From the NCBI RefSeq assembly GCF_900089955.1, contig NZ_FLQX01000107.1, positions 1 through 64,000 on the forward strand: a stretch of DNA of 64,000 nt, written 5' to 3'. Source of the DNA: Candidatus Accumulibacter aalborgensis. GTDB lineage: Bacteria > Pseudomonadota > Gammaproteobacteria > Burkholderiales > Rhodocyclaceae. Both the position numbers and the translations under genes were made by a program. Shown here one piece after another: positions 28,171 through 39,536 of this stretch (positions within the stretch are counted from its first letter, which is position 1; the number at the start of each line of letters is the position of its first letter). A model generated the notes under the pieces. The model saw only the letters and a program-made list of their open reading frames with translations. It did no database searches and had not been told where the DNA came from.

Positions 28171-29598
28171 ATGTCGGAAACTCAGTCAACATACAACTAC
28201 AAGGTGGTGCGGCAGTTTGCCGTGATGACCGTCATCTGGGGGATTGTCGGAATGCTGGTCGGCGTGATCATTGCCGCCCAGATGGTCTGGCCGGAACTGA
28301 ACATGGGCTGGCTGCATTTCGGCCGATTGCGTCCGCTCCATACCAATGCGGTCATTTTCGCCTTCGGCGGTTGCGCCCTCTTCGCCACCTCCTATTACGT
28401 CGTGCAACGTACCTGCCATACGCGAATCTTCTCCGACGGTCTGGCCGCCTTCACCTTCTGGGGCTGGCAACTGGTGATCGTTCTGGCGGCGATCACCCTG
28501 CCGCTGGGTATCACTCAGGGCAAGGAATATGCCGAACTCGAATGGCCGATCGACATTCTGATCACCGTGGTCTGGGTGGCCTACGCAATCGTCTTCTTCG
28601 GCACCATCGCCAAGCGCAAGGTCACGCACATTTACGTGGCCAACTGGTTCTATGGCGGCTACATTCTTGCCGTTGCGCTGCTGCACGTGGTCAACAGCGC
28701 CGCCATCCCGGTTTCGCTGACCAAGTCCTACTCGGCCTATGCTGGTGTGCAGGACGCGATGGTGCAGTGGTGGTACGGCCACAACGCGGTCGGCTTCTTC
28801 CTCACCGCGGGCTTTCTCGGCATGATGTACTACTTCGTACCGAAGCAGGCCGGTCGCCCGGTCTATTCGTACCGGCTGTCCGTGGTGCACTTCTGGGCGC
28901 TGATCTTTACCTACATGTGGGCCGGTCCGCACCACCTGCACTATACCGCGCTGCCCGACTGGACGCAGTCGGTGGGCATGCTGTTCTCGCTGATCCTGCT
29001 GGCGCCTTCGTGGGGCGGCATGATCAACGGCGTGATGACGCTGTCGGGCGCATGGCACAAGCTGCGTGACGACCCGATCCTCAAGTTCCTGATCACCTCG
29101 CTGTCGTTCTATGGCATGTCGACCTTCGAAGGCCCGATGATGGCCATCAAGACGGTCAATGCTCTGTCGCATTACACCGACTGGACGATCGGACACGTAC
29201 ACTCCGGTGCGCTGGGTTGGGTGGCGATGATTTCCATCGGCTCGATCTACTACCTGTTGCCGCGTCTGTTCGCCAAGCCCGAAATGTTCAGCGTCAAATT
29301 GATCACCGTGCATTTCTGGGTGGCCACGATCGGCGTTGTGCTCTACATCGCGTCGATGTGGATTGCCGGGGTCATGCAGGGCCTGATGTGGCGGGCAGTG
29401 AATGCTGACGGTACGCTGACCTACAGCTTTGTCGAATCGGTCAAGGCCTCGTATCCCTTCTGGGCGATCCGTTTCCTGGGTGGCTGCCTCTTCCTGAGCG
29501 GCATGCTGATCATGGCCTACAACATGGTCAAGACGATTGCCGGTGGCCGGGCGGTTGATGACGCGCTGGTCTTGCAACCGGCGGCTAACCACGCCTGA
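28171..29598 (+). CDS. ccoN: cbb3-type cytochrome c oxidase subunit I
   Basis: The 475-residue catalytic subunit of the high-affinity terminal oxidase contains about twelve helices, low-spin heme b and the heme b3-CuB site. Ligand motifs are [12 protein letters not shown], the [17 protein letters not shown] helix (CuB His), [13 protein letters not shown] (two CuB His) and [15 protein letters not shown]. In cbb3 enzymes the active-site Tyr is on helix VII; a Tyr is present (HYTALPDW, and the Ser/Tyr-rich helix next to it). Oxygen is reduced at nanomolar levels. Confidence 0.96.
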   Translation: MSETQSTYNYKVVRQFAVMTVIWGIVGMLVGVIIAAQMVWPELNMGWLHFGRLRPLHTNAVIFAFGGCALFATSYYVVQRTCHTRIFSDGLAAFTFWGWQLVIVLAAITLPLGITQGKEYAELEWPIDILITVVWVAYAIVFFGTIAKRKVTHIYVANWFYGGYILAVALLHVVNSAAIPVSLTKSYSAYAGVQDAMVQWWYGHNAVGFFLTAGFLGMMYYFVPKQAGRPVYSYRLSVVHFWALIFTYMWAGPHHLHYTALPDWTQSVGMLFSLILLAPSWGGMINGVMTLSGAWHKLRDDPILKFLITSLSFYGMSTFEGPMMAIKTVNALSHYTDWTIGHVHSGALGWVAMISIGSIYYLLPRLFAKPEMFSVKLITVHFWVATIGVVLYIASMWIAGVMQGLMWRAVNADGTLTYSFVESVKASYPFWAIRFLGGCLFLSGMLIMAYNMVKTIAGGRAVDDALVLQPAANHA

Positions 29599-29611
29599 GG
29601 AGGGGAATGAA

Positions 29612-30226
29612 ATGAAACTTACGCATGACGCAATTGAACGTAATGTCGGTTTGATGGTTGTCCTGACTCTGCTGGTGGTCAGCGTCGGCGGCCTGGTCGA
29701 AATCGTACCGCTGTACTTCCAGAAATCGACCACCGAACCGGTGACCGGACTCAAGCCCTATGACCCGGTCCGCCTGACGGGGCGTGACGTGTACATTCGC
29801 GAAGGCTGCTACCTGTGTCACTCGCAGATGATCCGTCCATTCCGTGCCGAGACCGAGCGCTATGGGCATTATTCGGTCGCCGGCGAGTTCGTCTATGACC
29901 ATCCGTTCCAATGGGGTTCCAAGCGCACCGGGCCGGACCTGCACCGTGTCGGTGGGCGCTACTCGGACGAATGGCACCGTGCTCACCTGATCAATCCGCG
30001 TGATCTGGTTCCCGAGTCGAACATGCCAGCGTTCGCTTTTCTCGAGAAGGCGCCCGCTGATGCGAGCAGCATAGAGGCCAAGATGCGCGCGCTGCGCAAG
30101 GTCGGTGTCCCCTATACCGATGAAGAAATCGCCGGCGCCAGGAAGCAGCTTGAGGGCAAGAGCGAGCTCGACGCCCTGATCGCCTACCTGCAGGGGATGG
30201 GCCTCGAATTGAAGAACGCGAAATAA
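29612..30226 (+). CDS. ccoO: cbb3-type oxidase subunit II, monoheme cytochrome c
   Basis: The 204-residue protein starts at [11 protein letters not shown] with AGGAGGGG upstream. One N-terminal anchor ([22 protein letters not shown]), heme c motif GCYLCHSQ and Met ligand in ESNMPAFAF. It passes electrons from CcoP to CcoN. The [22 protein letters not shown] block is characteristic of CcoO. Confidence 0.95.
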   Translation: MKLTHDAIERNVGLMVVLTLLVVSVGGLVEIVPLYFQKSTTEPVTGLKPYDPVRLTGRDVYIREGCYLCHSQMIRPFRAETERYGHYSVAGEFVYDHPFQWGSKRTGPDLHRVGGRYSDEWHRAHLINPRDLVPESNMPAFAFLEKAPADASSIEAKMRALRKVGVPYTDEEIAGARKQLEGKSELDALIAYLQGMGLELKNAK

Positions 30227-30230
30227 GCGC

Positions 30231-30425
30231 ATGGACATCAACGATCTGCGGGCCATCGTCACGGTGGTCTCCTTCCTGACTTTCCTCGGGATCGTCTGGT
30301 GGGCTTACGGCGTGAAGGCCAACAAGAAGCGCTTCGAAGAAGCGGCCATGCTGCCCTTCGCAGATGAAGAAGCGGAGCGGGCCGAACTCGGCCTGGATCG
30401 CAACCGGGAAAGGAAAGCATCATGA
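30231..30425 (+). CDS. ccoQ: cbb3-type oxidase subunit CcoQ
   Basis: The 64-residue single-helix protein (VTVVSFLTFLGIVWWAYG) ends in a charged tail FADEEAE. CcoQ stabilises the cbb3 complex. It starts four bases after ccoO and overlaps ccoP by four (ATGA). Confidence 0.9.
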   Translation: MDINDLRAIVTVVSFLTFLGIVWWAYGVKANKKRFEEAAMLPFADEEAERAELGLDRNRERKAS

Positions 30426-31327
30426 GCGATTTTGTCAATCAGTTTTGGAACTGGTACGTCATTCTTTTGGTGCTGGTCAGCATCATCGCCTGCGGCGTCC
30501 TGCTGTGGACGCAAAGCGTCACGACTCCTGGCAAAGGGGACACGACCGGGCACGTGTGGGACGAGAACCTTGAGGAGTACAACAACCCGCTGCCAAAGTG
30601 GTGGATGTGGCTGTTCTATATCACGGTCATCTTCTCGCTGGTCTATTGCGTGCTCTATCCCACGCTGGGCAGTTACCAGGGCGTCCTTGGCTGGTCGTCC
30701 GATGGGCAGTGGGCGAAAGAAAAAGCCAAGGCCGACGAGCAGACCAAACCTCTTTATGACAAATACATGAAGATGGACCTCAAGGCGCTGGCCGCGGACA
30801 AGGAAGGCGTCGAGACGGGCAAACGGCTGTATCTGACCTATTGCATGCAGTGTCATGGTGCCGATGCGCGGGGCTCGAAGGGCTTCCCCAACCTGGCTGA
30901 CAATGACTGGCAGTGGGGCGGCGAGCCGGAGACGATCGTCGAGACGATCAGCAACGGCCGTATGGGTGTGATGCCGCCGCACGCTCAACTCGGCGCCGAG
31001 ACGATCAAGGATCTGGCCAACTACGTGCGTTCGCTTTCCGGTTTGCCGGCCGATTCGGTGCGCGTGACCAAGGGTCAGGAAGCCTTCAATTCGGTCGGCT
31101 GCTCCGGCTGTCATGGGCCTGATGCCAAGGGTATGCACGCCGTCGGAGCGCCGAATCTGACCGACAAGATCTGGCTCTACGGCAGTTCGGAAGGGACGAT
31201 CATCGAGACGATCACCAAGGGCCGCACCAATCAGATGCCGGCGTGGAAAGAGTTCCTCGGCGAAGAAAAAGTGCACGTTTTGGCCGCTTACGTGCTGAGT
31301 CTTGGCTCCGGCGCCGGCAGCCAGTAA
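30422..31327 (+). CDS. ccoP: cbb3-type oxidase subunit III, diheme cytochrome c
   Basis: The 301-residue protein has an N-terminal transmembrane pair (14-36 and about 60-82, the DUF4405-like CcoP N domain with DENLEEYNNPLPKWW) and two c-type heme domains, CMQCHG (about 141) and CSGCHG (about 226). It takes electrons from soluble cytochrome c. A terminator follows immediately. Confidence 0.95.
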   Translation: MSDFVNQFWNWYVILLVLVSIIACGVLLWTQSVTTPGKGDTTGHVWDENLEEYNNPLPKWWMWLFYITVIFSLVYCVLYPTLGSYQGVLGWSSDGQWAKEKAKADEQTKPLYDKYMKMDLKALAADKEGVETGKRLYLTYCMQCHGADARGSKGFPNLADNDWQWGGEPETIVETISNGRMGVMPPHAQLGAETIKDLANYVRSLSGLPADSVRVTKGQEAFNSVGCSGCHGPDAKGMHAVGAPNLTDKIWLYGSSEGTIIETITKGRTNQMPAWKEFLGEEKVHVLAAYVLSLGSGAGSQ

Positions 31328-31342
31328 GCGACGCCAGATTGG

Positions 31343-31377
31343 CGGAGCGGCCGTAGTGTAGCCGCTCCGTTTTTTTT
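31343..31377 (+). terminator. intrinsic terminator after ccoNOQP
   Basis: CGGAGCGGC, a short loop, GCCGCTCCG, then eight T. It lies 15 bases after the ccoP stop and separates the oxidase genes from ccoG. Confidence 0.9.
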
Positions 31378-31424
31378 GCTGCCAACCCGTTGCGCGCGGG
31401 GGGCATGCCGTATTTACTCCATGG

Positions 31425-31438
31425 CTGATTCACATCAA
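31425..31438 (+). promoter_or_regulatory. FNR/ANR-type box upstream of ccoG
   Basis: CTGATTCACATCAA matches TTGAT-N4-ATCAA at nine of ten positions. A -10-like TAGCAT lies at 31460-31465, 31 bases centre to centre, nearly the same arrangement as at ccoN. It gives ccoG its own promoter after the terminator. Confidence 0.68.
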
Positions 31439-31506
31439 GGCTACAATCACGCCGGAATGTAGCATTAGAGTTTGGTGTAATACTGAAATGGATCGGAGCC
31501 AAGATC

Positions 31507-32922
31507 ATGGTTGACACGGCCGGCAGCAAGGCCAAGGCAATTCCCATCAACGTCGATGGCTTGTACGAGAAGCACAGAACCGTCCATGCCCGCAGCGTAA
31601 CGGGGCGCTTCAACAACTGGCGTTGGGCGATGGTTTTTGTCACCCAGGCGCTGTTCTATGGTTTGTGCTGGCTCCAATGGGGCGGGCGGCAGGCGGTCCT
31701 CTTTCACCTGGTTGAACGCAAGTTCTACATTTTCGGTATGGTTTTCTGGCCGCAGGACGTCATCTATCTGGCGATACTGCTGGTGATTTCGGCTTACGGA
31801 CTGTTTCTGGTCACCGCCATTGGTGGCCGCCTGTTCTGTGGCTACGCGTGCCCACAGACGGTCTACACCGAGATCCTGATGTGGATCGAGCGCAAGATCG
31901 AGGGTGAGCGGCCGGCGCGCATGAAGCTCGACGCGCAACCGATGAACGCACGGAAGTTCCGGCTGAAGCTGATCAAGCATTCGCTGTGGCTGCTGATCGC
32001 CCTTTGGACGGGGATCACCTTTGTCGGCTATTTCACACCGATCAAGGACTTGCTCAGCGGGATGGCCTCGTTCGAGTTGGGACCGTGGGAGGCTTTCTGG
32101 ATTTTTTTCTATGCCGCCTTCCTGTACATGATGGCCGGTTTCATGCGCGAGCAGGTGTGCAAGTACATGTGTCCCTACGCCCGCTTTCAGGGCGTGATGT
32201 TCGACCCGGACACCCTGATCATCAGCTATGACCCCGCGCGGGGTGAGCCGCGGGGTCTGCGCCGGAAGGGAGCCGCTGCCGGCGCGCAACCTTTGGGGGA
32301 TTGCGTAGACTGCAGCATCTGTGTTCAGGTCTGCCCGACGGGAATCGATATTCGCAACGGTTTGCAGCTCGAATGCATCGCCTGCGCGGCCTGTATCGAT
32401 GCCTGCGACCAGGTGATGGACAAGGTGGGTTCGCCGCGCGGCCTGATTCGCTACTCGACCGAGAATGCCCTGGAAAAGCACTACTCCGTGGGCGAGATGT
32501 TCGGCCACCTGCTGCGCTTCAGAACCCTGCTGTATACCAGTATTCTGTTGGCCATTGTCCTGGCGGCGGTGTGGAGTCTGGCGCACCGCGTGCCACTGAA
32601 GGTCGATGTGCTGCGCGACCGCTCGACCTTGTCACGTGAGGCCGACGATGGACGCATCGAGAACGTGTTCCGCCTTCACATCTCGAATACCGACGACTCG
32701 GCGCATCGTTATTCGATTGCGGTCAGCGGTATCGAGGGGATTGATATTGTCGGCGATCACCAGGTCGAGATTCCCGCAGCGTCGTCAACCACCGTGGCCC
32801 TCTCCGCGCGTGTTCAGCCGGGGACCGGCAACAAGGGCGCGAACCAGATCTTCTTCGAGGTGAGGGCCGAGAATAACGATCAGATCGCGGTGCGCGAGAA
32901 AACGAGCTTCTTCCTGCCATGA
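31507..32922 (+). CDS. ccoG: cbb3 oxidase accessory protein CcoG (4Fe-4S polyferredoxin)
   Basis: The 471-residue protein of the RdxA/FixG family has membrane helices around 46-66, 82-102, 160-180 and 200-215, with CGYACPQTVYTEI and CKYMCPYARFQGVM (NapH-like) and a 2x[4Fe-4S] domain CVDCSICVQVCPTGID...CIACAACIDACDQVMD. The C-terminal Ig-like periplasmic domain follows a helix near 340-360. CcoG has been shown to reduce Cu(II) for cbb3 assembly in other bacteria. ATG at 31507 follows GGAG. Confidence 0.93.
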   Translation: MVDTAGSKAKAIPINVDGLYEKHRTVHARSVTGRFNNWRWAMVFVTQALFYGLCWLQWGGRQAVLFHLVERKFYIFGMVFWPQDVIYLAILLVISAYGLFLVTAIGGRLFCGYACPQTVYTEILMWIERKIEGERPARMKLDAQPMNARKFRLKLIKHSLWLLIALWTGITFVGYFTPIKDLLSGMASFELGPWEAFWIFFYAAFLYMMAGFMREQVCKYMCPYARFQGVMFDPDTLIISYDPARGEPRGLRRKGAAAGAQPLGDCVDCSICVQVCPTGIDIRNGLQLECIACAACIDACDQVMDKVGSPRGLIRYSTENALEKHYSVGEMFGHLLRFRTLLYTSILLAIVLAAVWSLAHRVPLKVDVLRDRSTLSREADDGRIENVFRLHISNTDDSAHRYSIAVSGIEGIDIVGDHQVEIPAASSTTVALSARVQPGTGNKGANQIFFEVRAENNDQIAVREKTSFFLP

Positions 32923-33500
32923 GTGCCATGAATACCGTTAATCCGAGAACTCTGAAGTCATATTCCGCCAGCCAACCGTGGTACCGCCAGCCGTGGCCAT
33001 GGTTGCTCATGCTTGGCCCGGCGACGGCCATTGTGGCGGGTCTGTTCACCGCCTACCTGGCAGTGGTCACCAATGATGGTTTGGTCGAGGACGACTACTA
33101 CAAGCAGGGCCTGACCGTAAATCAGCGCACGGAGCGCGATCATCGAGCGGCTGAACTGGGAATCGAGGCCGAGTTTGTCCTTGGCGCTGACGGCGGGCGA
33201 ATCAGGGTTTTGCTCCGCTCGCACCAGGGCGTGCACTTGCCCGAGGCGCTTGCCTTGCGCATTGCGCATCCGACGCGCCCGGGCTTCGATCAGAACGTGC
33301 TGCTGCATTTGGAGTCGGCGGGCGTGTACACCGGCTCGCTGGTACCTTTGCCGCCTGGTCGCTGGCACACTACCCTCGAGGACGACAAGCAGCAATGGCG
33401 CCTGGTGGGCGATTGGGTCACGGAGAAGGATTCGACCCTGCGCGGGATGGCGTCTGCCAAGTTCGTGGCCAGAGCTAATGGAAGTTCCGACGGGAGGTAA
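32919..33500 (+). CDS. FixH family protein
   Basis: The 193-residue protein overlaps the ccoG stop (ATGA). One N-terminal helix (LLMLGPATAIVAGLFTAYLAVV), then DDYYKQGL, the FixH signature, and an extracytoplasmic beta domain. FixH/CcoH proteins help assemble cbb3 oxidase, and the position after ccoG supports this. Confidence 0.85.
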   Translation: MSAMNTVNPRTLKSYSASQPWYRQPWPWLLMLGPATAIVAGLFTAYLAVVTNDGLVEDDYYKQGLTVNQRTERDHRAAELGIEAEFVLGADGGRIRVLLRSHQGVHLPEALALRIAHPTRPGFDQNVLLHLESAGVYTGSLVPLPPGRWHTTLEDDKQQWRLVGDWVTEKDSTLRGMASAKFVARANGSSDGR

Positions 33501-33502
33501 GC

Positions 33503-33643
33503 ATGGCTTGGGATCTGTTGTTTTCGAGTGACTACGGGCTGTTCAGCGTATTCGTGATTGTCTTCATCATTGGCATGGCGATCTGGTTTCCGTATTTCTA
33601 CAACAAGAAAATGCGTGAGGACGAGGGGCAAGCCAGTAAATAG
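33503..33643 (+). CDS. DUF3149-like small membrane protein
   Basis: This 46-residue frame has GGGAGG seven bases before its ATG. It reads MAWDLLFSSDYGLFSVFVIV, one helix continuing to WFPYFYNKKM, then an acidic tail. Such 40-50-residue proteins follow fixH in related betaproteobacteria (DUF3149). Function is unknown; a cbb3 accessory role is plausible from context. Confidence 0.72.
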   Translation: MAWDLLFSSDYGLFSVFVIVFIIGMAIWFPYFYNKKMREDEGQASK

Positions 33644-33697
33644 CCCAGCAGCCAGGACGCTTTTGGCCACTGGCGTTGCAGGGTTCCCGGAGCAGGC

Positions 33698-34417
33698 GTG
33701 GCTGGGGAGATCAAGAGAGCATTGATGCCTGATGCGCCAGTACGCCATTTGCTATTGGCGCTGACGGTATCGGTGCTGCTTCACGCTGCACTCCTGATCC
33801 GTGTCCACACGGTGTCGCCCGTCCGCCTGGAAGTGGCGACCCCGACGATCCAGGCGGTAATCAGTGTTCGCCCCGCTGTGGTCGCGGTGCCGCGACCACA
33901 GCCTGTAGTCGGCGTCCCCGTTCTGCCGTCCCCGCCGGCTGCCCCGTCCGCGACGCTGCGGCGGCGCGTTCCCCCCATGCAGGCCGTGTTGCCTGCGACC
34001 GCCACGGAGTCCCCTGCGGTGGCCTCGGCGACGTTGGCGCCCGAGCAGGTCTTGCCATCTGCGCTCCCGGCGCAGGTCAGCGGCAGCCTGGAAGCGACGC
34101 CAGAACGCGTCAGCCCCGACGACCTGCGCCAATACCGTGTCGCCCTGGCGATAGCGGCACGTCGCTTCAAGCGCTACCCCTCGCTGGCGCGGGAGCGGGG
34201 ATGGGAGGGGACTGTCGAGGTAGCACTCGATGTGACTGCCTGGCAGCCTGCCCCCGCAATTTCGCTCGTACGATCAAGCGGACGGGCTGCCCTGGATGAG
34301 CAGGCAATGTCGATGATCGAACAGGCAACGGCGGCCACGACGCTGCCTGAGCGTCTCAAGGGCAGGGCGTTTCGGGTCTTGTTGCCGATTGAGTTCTCGC
34401 TGACTGCCGATCACTAA
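33698..34417 (+). CDS. TonB family energy transducer-like protein
   Basis: The 239-residue protein has an N-terminal anchor (LLLALTVSVLLHAALLI), a Pro/Val/Ala-rich periplasmic spacer (about 45-135) and a TonB C-terminal domain (about 145-235, RRFKRYPSLARERGWEGTVEVALDV). TonB couples the proton motive force to outer-membrane receptors. GTG at 33698 has GGAG upstream; ATG at 33725 is an alternative. No ExbBD genes adjoin, so it may be an orphan TonB. Confidence 0.8.
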   Translation: MAGEIKRALMPDAPVRHLLLALTVSVLLHAALLIRVHTVSPVRLEVATPTIQAVISVRPAVVAVPRPQPVVGVPVLPSPPAAPSATLRRRVPPMQAVLPATATESPAVASATLAPEQVLPSALPAQVSGSLEATPERVSPDDLRQYRVALAIAARRFKRYPSLARERGWEGTVEVALDVTAWQPAPAISLVRSSGRAALDEQAMSMIEQATAATTLPERLKGRAFRVLLPIEFSLTADH

Positions 34418-34953
34418 CCGTTCGCTGGCCGCAGTTCTTCCTCGTGGAACGTGAAGCGACCAGCCTTGCGGTCGGCAAAATAGGCGCGCAGGCAGCTTGT
34501 AACGCTCTGAAAGGCAAGCTGCTGCCAAGGGATGTTTTCCTCGGCGAAGAGCGCCGTCTCCAGGGTTTCGAGGCCGGCAGAGAAGCACTTGCTGATCATC
34601 CGGGCACGGTAAAAGAGGTGCACCTGGCTGATATGTGGCACACTGACGAGGGAAAACGGCTGACAAATCTCGACCTGAGCGCACGCTTCCTCGAGCGTTT
34701 CGCGCCTGGCCGCCTCGGCCGTCGACTCGCCGTTTTCCATGAAGCCGGCTGGCAGTGTCCAGAAGCCATAGCGCGGCGAGATCGAGCGCCGGCAGAGCAG
34801 AATCTGGTCCTGCCACTCGGCGACACAGCCGACCACCAGCTTGGGGTTGAGATAGTGAATCGTGCCGCAGCCCTGGCACACGTGACGGGGCAGGTTGTCG
34901 CCTTCCGGAATCAGAAGCCTGACTGTTTCGCCGCATTGACCGCAGAACTTCAT
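34414..34953 (-). CDS. Nudix hydrolase with N-terminal zinc ribbon
   Basis: The 179-residue protein has a C4 zinc ribbon (CGQCG ... CQGCG, residues 4-29) and a Nudix box GFMENGESTAEAARRETLEEACA (about 70-92), with all catalytic Glu and only the box Gly changed to Cys. The layout resembles NudC-like or ADP-ribose-type pyrophosphatases, but the NudC specificity motif SQPWPFPxS is absent. It converges on the TonB gene with a four-base overlap. Confidence 0.85.
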   Translation of the reverse strand: MKFCGQCGETVRLLIPEGDNLPRHVCQGCGTIHYLNPKLVVGCVAEWQDQILLCRRSISPRYGFWTLPAGFMENGESTAEAARRETLEEACAQVEICQPFSLVSVPHISQVHLFYRARMISKCFSAGLETLETALFAEENIPWQQLAFQSVTSCLRAYFADRKAGRFTFHEEELRPANG

Positions 34954-35111
34954 TGCTGAAACTCCCTTGCCCGTTGTCTGATCAATGTGCCTAGTTTATC
35001 CTTCATTGCGCCTTTCCCGGTGCCTCAGGGGCGCAATCTGGCTACAATGCGCGACAGTGACGATCTTCAGCCAGCGACGTTCGCAGAACGCGCAATGACA
35101 AGGGGTACTGG

Positions 35112-35969
35112 ATGTTTCTGATTGTTGGGTACGTGATCATTCTGGTGGCAGCACTCGGAACCTATGCGGTGCACGGCAGTCTGGCCGCGCTGTGGGTACC
35201 CCTGGAATACGTCGCCATCGTTGGTTTGACCATCGGCGGCTTTGTGGCCAGCAACGATCTCAAGATCATCAAAACCACTGTTGGCGCGCTGCCGGGGATC
35301 TTCAAGGGATCGAAGTTTACCAAGGTTCTTTATGTCGACCTTTTGGCGATGCTCTTCGAGGTTCTGGCCAAGGTGCGCAAGGAGGGCCTGATGTCGATCG
35401 AGAACGACGTCGAAAACCCTCACGACAGCCCGATATTCGGCAAGTACCCGTCGCTTGCCGAGGACCATCATGTCATGGAATTCATCACCGATTATCTGCG
35501 CATGATGGTCGGCGGCAATCTCAATGCCATCGAGATCGAGAACCTGATGGACATCGAAATCGAGACGCACCACCACGAGGCCGAGACACCCGGTCACGTG
35601 GTATCCAAAGTCGCTGACGCTGTCCCGGCGTTCGGCATCATCGTGGCCGTGATGGGTGTGGTCAATGTCATGGGATCTGTCGGTGAGCCGCCGGCTGTGC
35701 TGGGCAAGATGATCGGTGGGGCCCTGGTCGGCACCTTCCTCGGCATCCTGATTGCCTACGGTTTTGTCTCACCGGTGGCCAGCCTGCTGGAGCAGAAGGC
35801 ACAGGACGGCGCGAAAATTTACCAGGTGATCAAGGTCGTCTTGCTGGCCTCGATGTCCGGCTACGCGCCGCAGGTTGCCGTCGAGTTTGGACGCAAGACG
35901 CTGGTCTCCGGGGTTCGCCCGACTTTCCGCGAACTCGAAGACGAACTCAAGGCTCGCAAGGGAAAGTAA
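35112..35969 (+). CDS. motA: flagellar motor stator protein MotA
   Basis: The 285-residue inner-membrane protein has four helices (5-22, 30-48, 170-190, 203-222), a cytoplasmic loop with the charged residues that contact FliG, and the proton-channel helix AVPAFGIIVAVMGVV. It forms the stator with MotB. RBS AGGGG lies ten bases before ATG. motB follows 32 bases downstream. Confidence 0.95.
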   Translation: MFLIVGYVIILVAALGTYAVHGSLAALWVPLEYVAIVGLTIGGFVASNDLKIIKTTVGALPGIFKGSKFTKVLYVDLLAMLFEVLAKVRKEGLMSIENDVENPHDSPIFGKYPSLAEDHHVMEFITDYLRMMVGGNLNAIEIENLMDIEIETHHHEAETPGHVVSKVADAVPAFGIIVAVMGVVNVMGSVGEPPAVLGKMIGGALVGTFLGILIAYGFVSPVASLLEQKAQDGAKIYQVIKVVLLASMSGYAPQVAVEFGRKTLVSGVRPTFRELEDELKARKGK

Positions 35970-36001
35970 GCCATCGTGCGGCAATTGATCGGAGAGGTTG
36001 A

Positions 36002-36964
36002 ATGACTGAAGACGTAAGACCGATCGTCATCAAGCGCATCAAGAAGGTCGCTGCTGGTCACCACGGAGGGGCGTGGAAAATCGCCTATGCCGACTTCGTG
36101 ACGGCGATGATGGCGTTCTTTCTGCTGATGTGGCTACTCGGCTCGACGGCCAGCGGTGACCTGAAGGGAATCGCCGATTATTTTCAGAATCCGCTGAAGA
36201 TCGCTTCGCAAGGGGGGTCCGGAAGCGGCGACAGTTCGAGCATTCTCAAGGCCGGCGGCAAGGACTTGACGCGCCGGGCCGGCCAGGTCAAGGCGGGCGA
36301 TATCGATGCCAAGAGCAAGGCCGTGAATCTCAAAGAAGCCAATGCCGAGCAGGCGCGCAAGGATTTTGAAGAGCGCGAGAAGGCCCTGCTCGGAGATCTC
36401 AAGAAGAGCATCGAGAAATTGATCGAGAGCAACCCGGCGCTCAAACAATTCAAAAGCCAACTGTTGATCGACATCACCAGCGAGGGTCTGCGCATTCAAA
36501 TCGTAGACGAGCAGAATCGGCCAATGTTTGACACCAGTAGTGCCGACCTGAAGCCGCATACGCGAGTCATCCTGCGCGAGATTGGCAAGGCGCTCAATGC
36601 CGTGCAGAACAAGTTGAGCCTGTCAGGTCACACCGACGCCGCGCAGTATGGCGGCGGCGACAAAGGTTTCTCGAACTGGGAGCTTTCGGCCAATCGTGCC
36701 AATGCTTCCCGGCGAGAACTGATTGCCGGTGGAATGGACGAAAACAAGGTGTTGCGCGTCGTTGGCCTGGCGTCCACTGTCCTGTTCGACAAGAACGACC
36801 CCTTGAGTTCGATCAATCGCCGGATCAGCATCATCGTCCTGAACAAGAGATCCGAGGAAGCGTTGTTGCAGGAAGACGGCAAGGGGGATTCGGTCGAGGT
36901 CGGCGGCGAGGGGATAGACGCCAGCACGCTCTCTCCACCGCACGGTCTAGGCCGCAAGGAATGA
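36002..36964 (+). CDS. motB: flagellar motor stator protein MotB
   Basis: The 320-residue protein has one N-terminal helix with the proton-binding Asp (YADFVTAMMAFFLLMWLLG, D31), a plug/linker segment and an OmpA-like peptidoglycan-binding domain (about 165-290, LSGHTDAAQYGGGDKGFSNWELSANRANASRR). It anchors the MotA4-MotB2 stator to the cell wall. No other flagellar gene is nearby. Confidence 0.95.
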   Translation: MTEDVRPIVIKRIKKVAAGHHGGAWKIAYADFVTAMMAFFLLMWLLGSTASGDLKGIADYFQNPLKIASQGGSGSGDSSSILKAGGKDLTRRAGQVKAGDIDAKSKAVNLKEANAEQARKDFEEREKALLGDLKKSIEKLIESNPALKQFKSQLLIDITSEGLRIQIVDEQNRPMFDTSSADLKPHTRVILREIGKALNAVQNKLSLSGHTDAAQYGGGDKGFSNWELSANRANASRRELIAGGMDENKVLRVVGLASTVLFDKNDPLSSINRRISIIVLNKRSEEALLQEDGKGDSVEVGGEGIDASTLSPPHGLGRKE

Positions 36965-37008
36965 ACTGGCCGGGTCCGCGGCCCCGGCAGCTTGTGCAGC
37001 TCAGTCCG

Positions 37009-39107
<2,099 letters not shown>

Positions 39108-39108
<1 letters not shown>

Positions 39109-39440
39109 TGCGCACACCACAAGCCCCCGCGAACGCGCCTGAAACCTTAGCAACCGGCGCCGACCCGGAGACGATCGTCTGCCCGAGTTGCGAGCAGGCC
39201 GTGCCTCGCAGCGCGCTCTACTGCCCGTATTGTTGCGGCGAGGATGGTCGGCGCGGGGCGACCAAGCGGGGTTTTTTCATCGGCGGCGTTTTCGGCTTGC
39301 TGGCCGGTGGCCTGTTCAGCGCCGTTTGGTCTTCGCTCGTCGGACCCGAGCAAGCGACAGGGCAACTGGTGCTGGCGATCACCCTTGCCTGCGGTGCCGC
39401 TGGCGCGATCGGAGGCGCAATCCTCAGCCGGAGGCGGTGA
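39108..39440 (+). CDS. zinc-ribbon membrane protein, hypothetical
   Basis: The 110-residue protein starts at the ATG overlapping the purB stop (TGATG), implying coupling. A zinc ribbon CPSCEQAVPRSALYCPYCCGEDG (about 25-47) precedes two glycine-rich helices (FFIGGVFGLLAGGLFSAVW and LVLAITLACGAAGAIGGAIL). No function is recognised. Confidence 0.65.
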
Positions 39441-39536
39441 AGGTGGGACGGTTTAACGGCTGACAGAGACGGCGCCAACGGCCTTGACTTCTTCCCGGTA
39501 GACGTCGTGTCTGCGGGTACCAGTTTGCATAAAGCT

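Noticed and set aside
28186-29754. Long minus-strand open frame opposite ccoN
   Set aside because: It is an antisense shadow of a GC-rich conserved gene, with His/Asp/Gln-rich composition and no domain.
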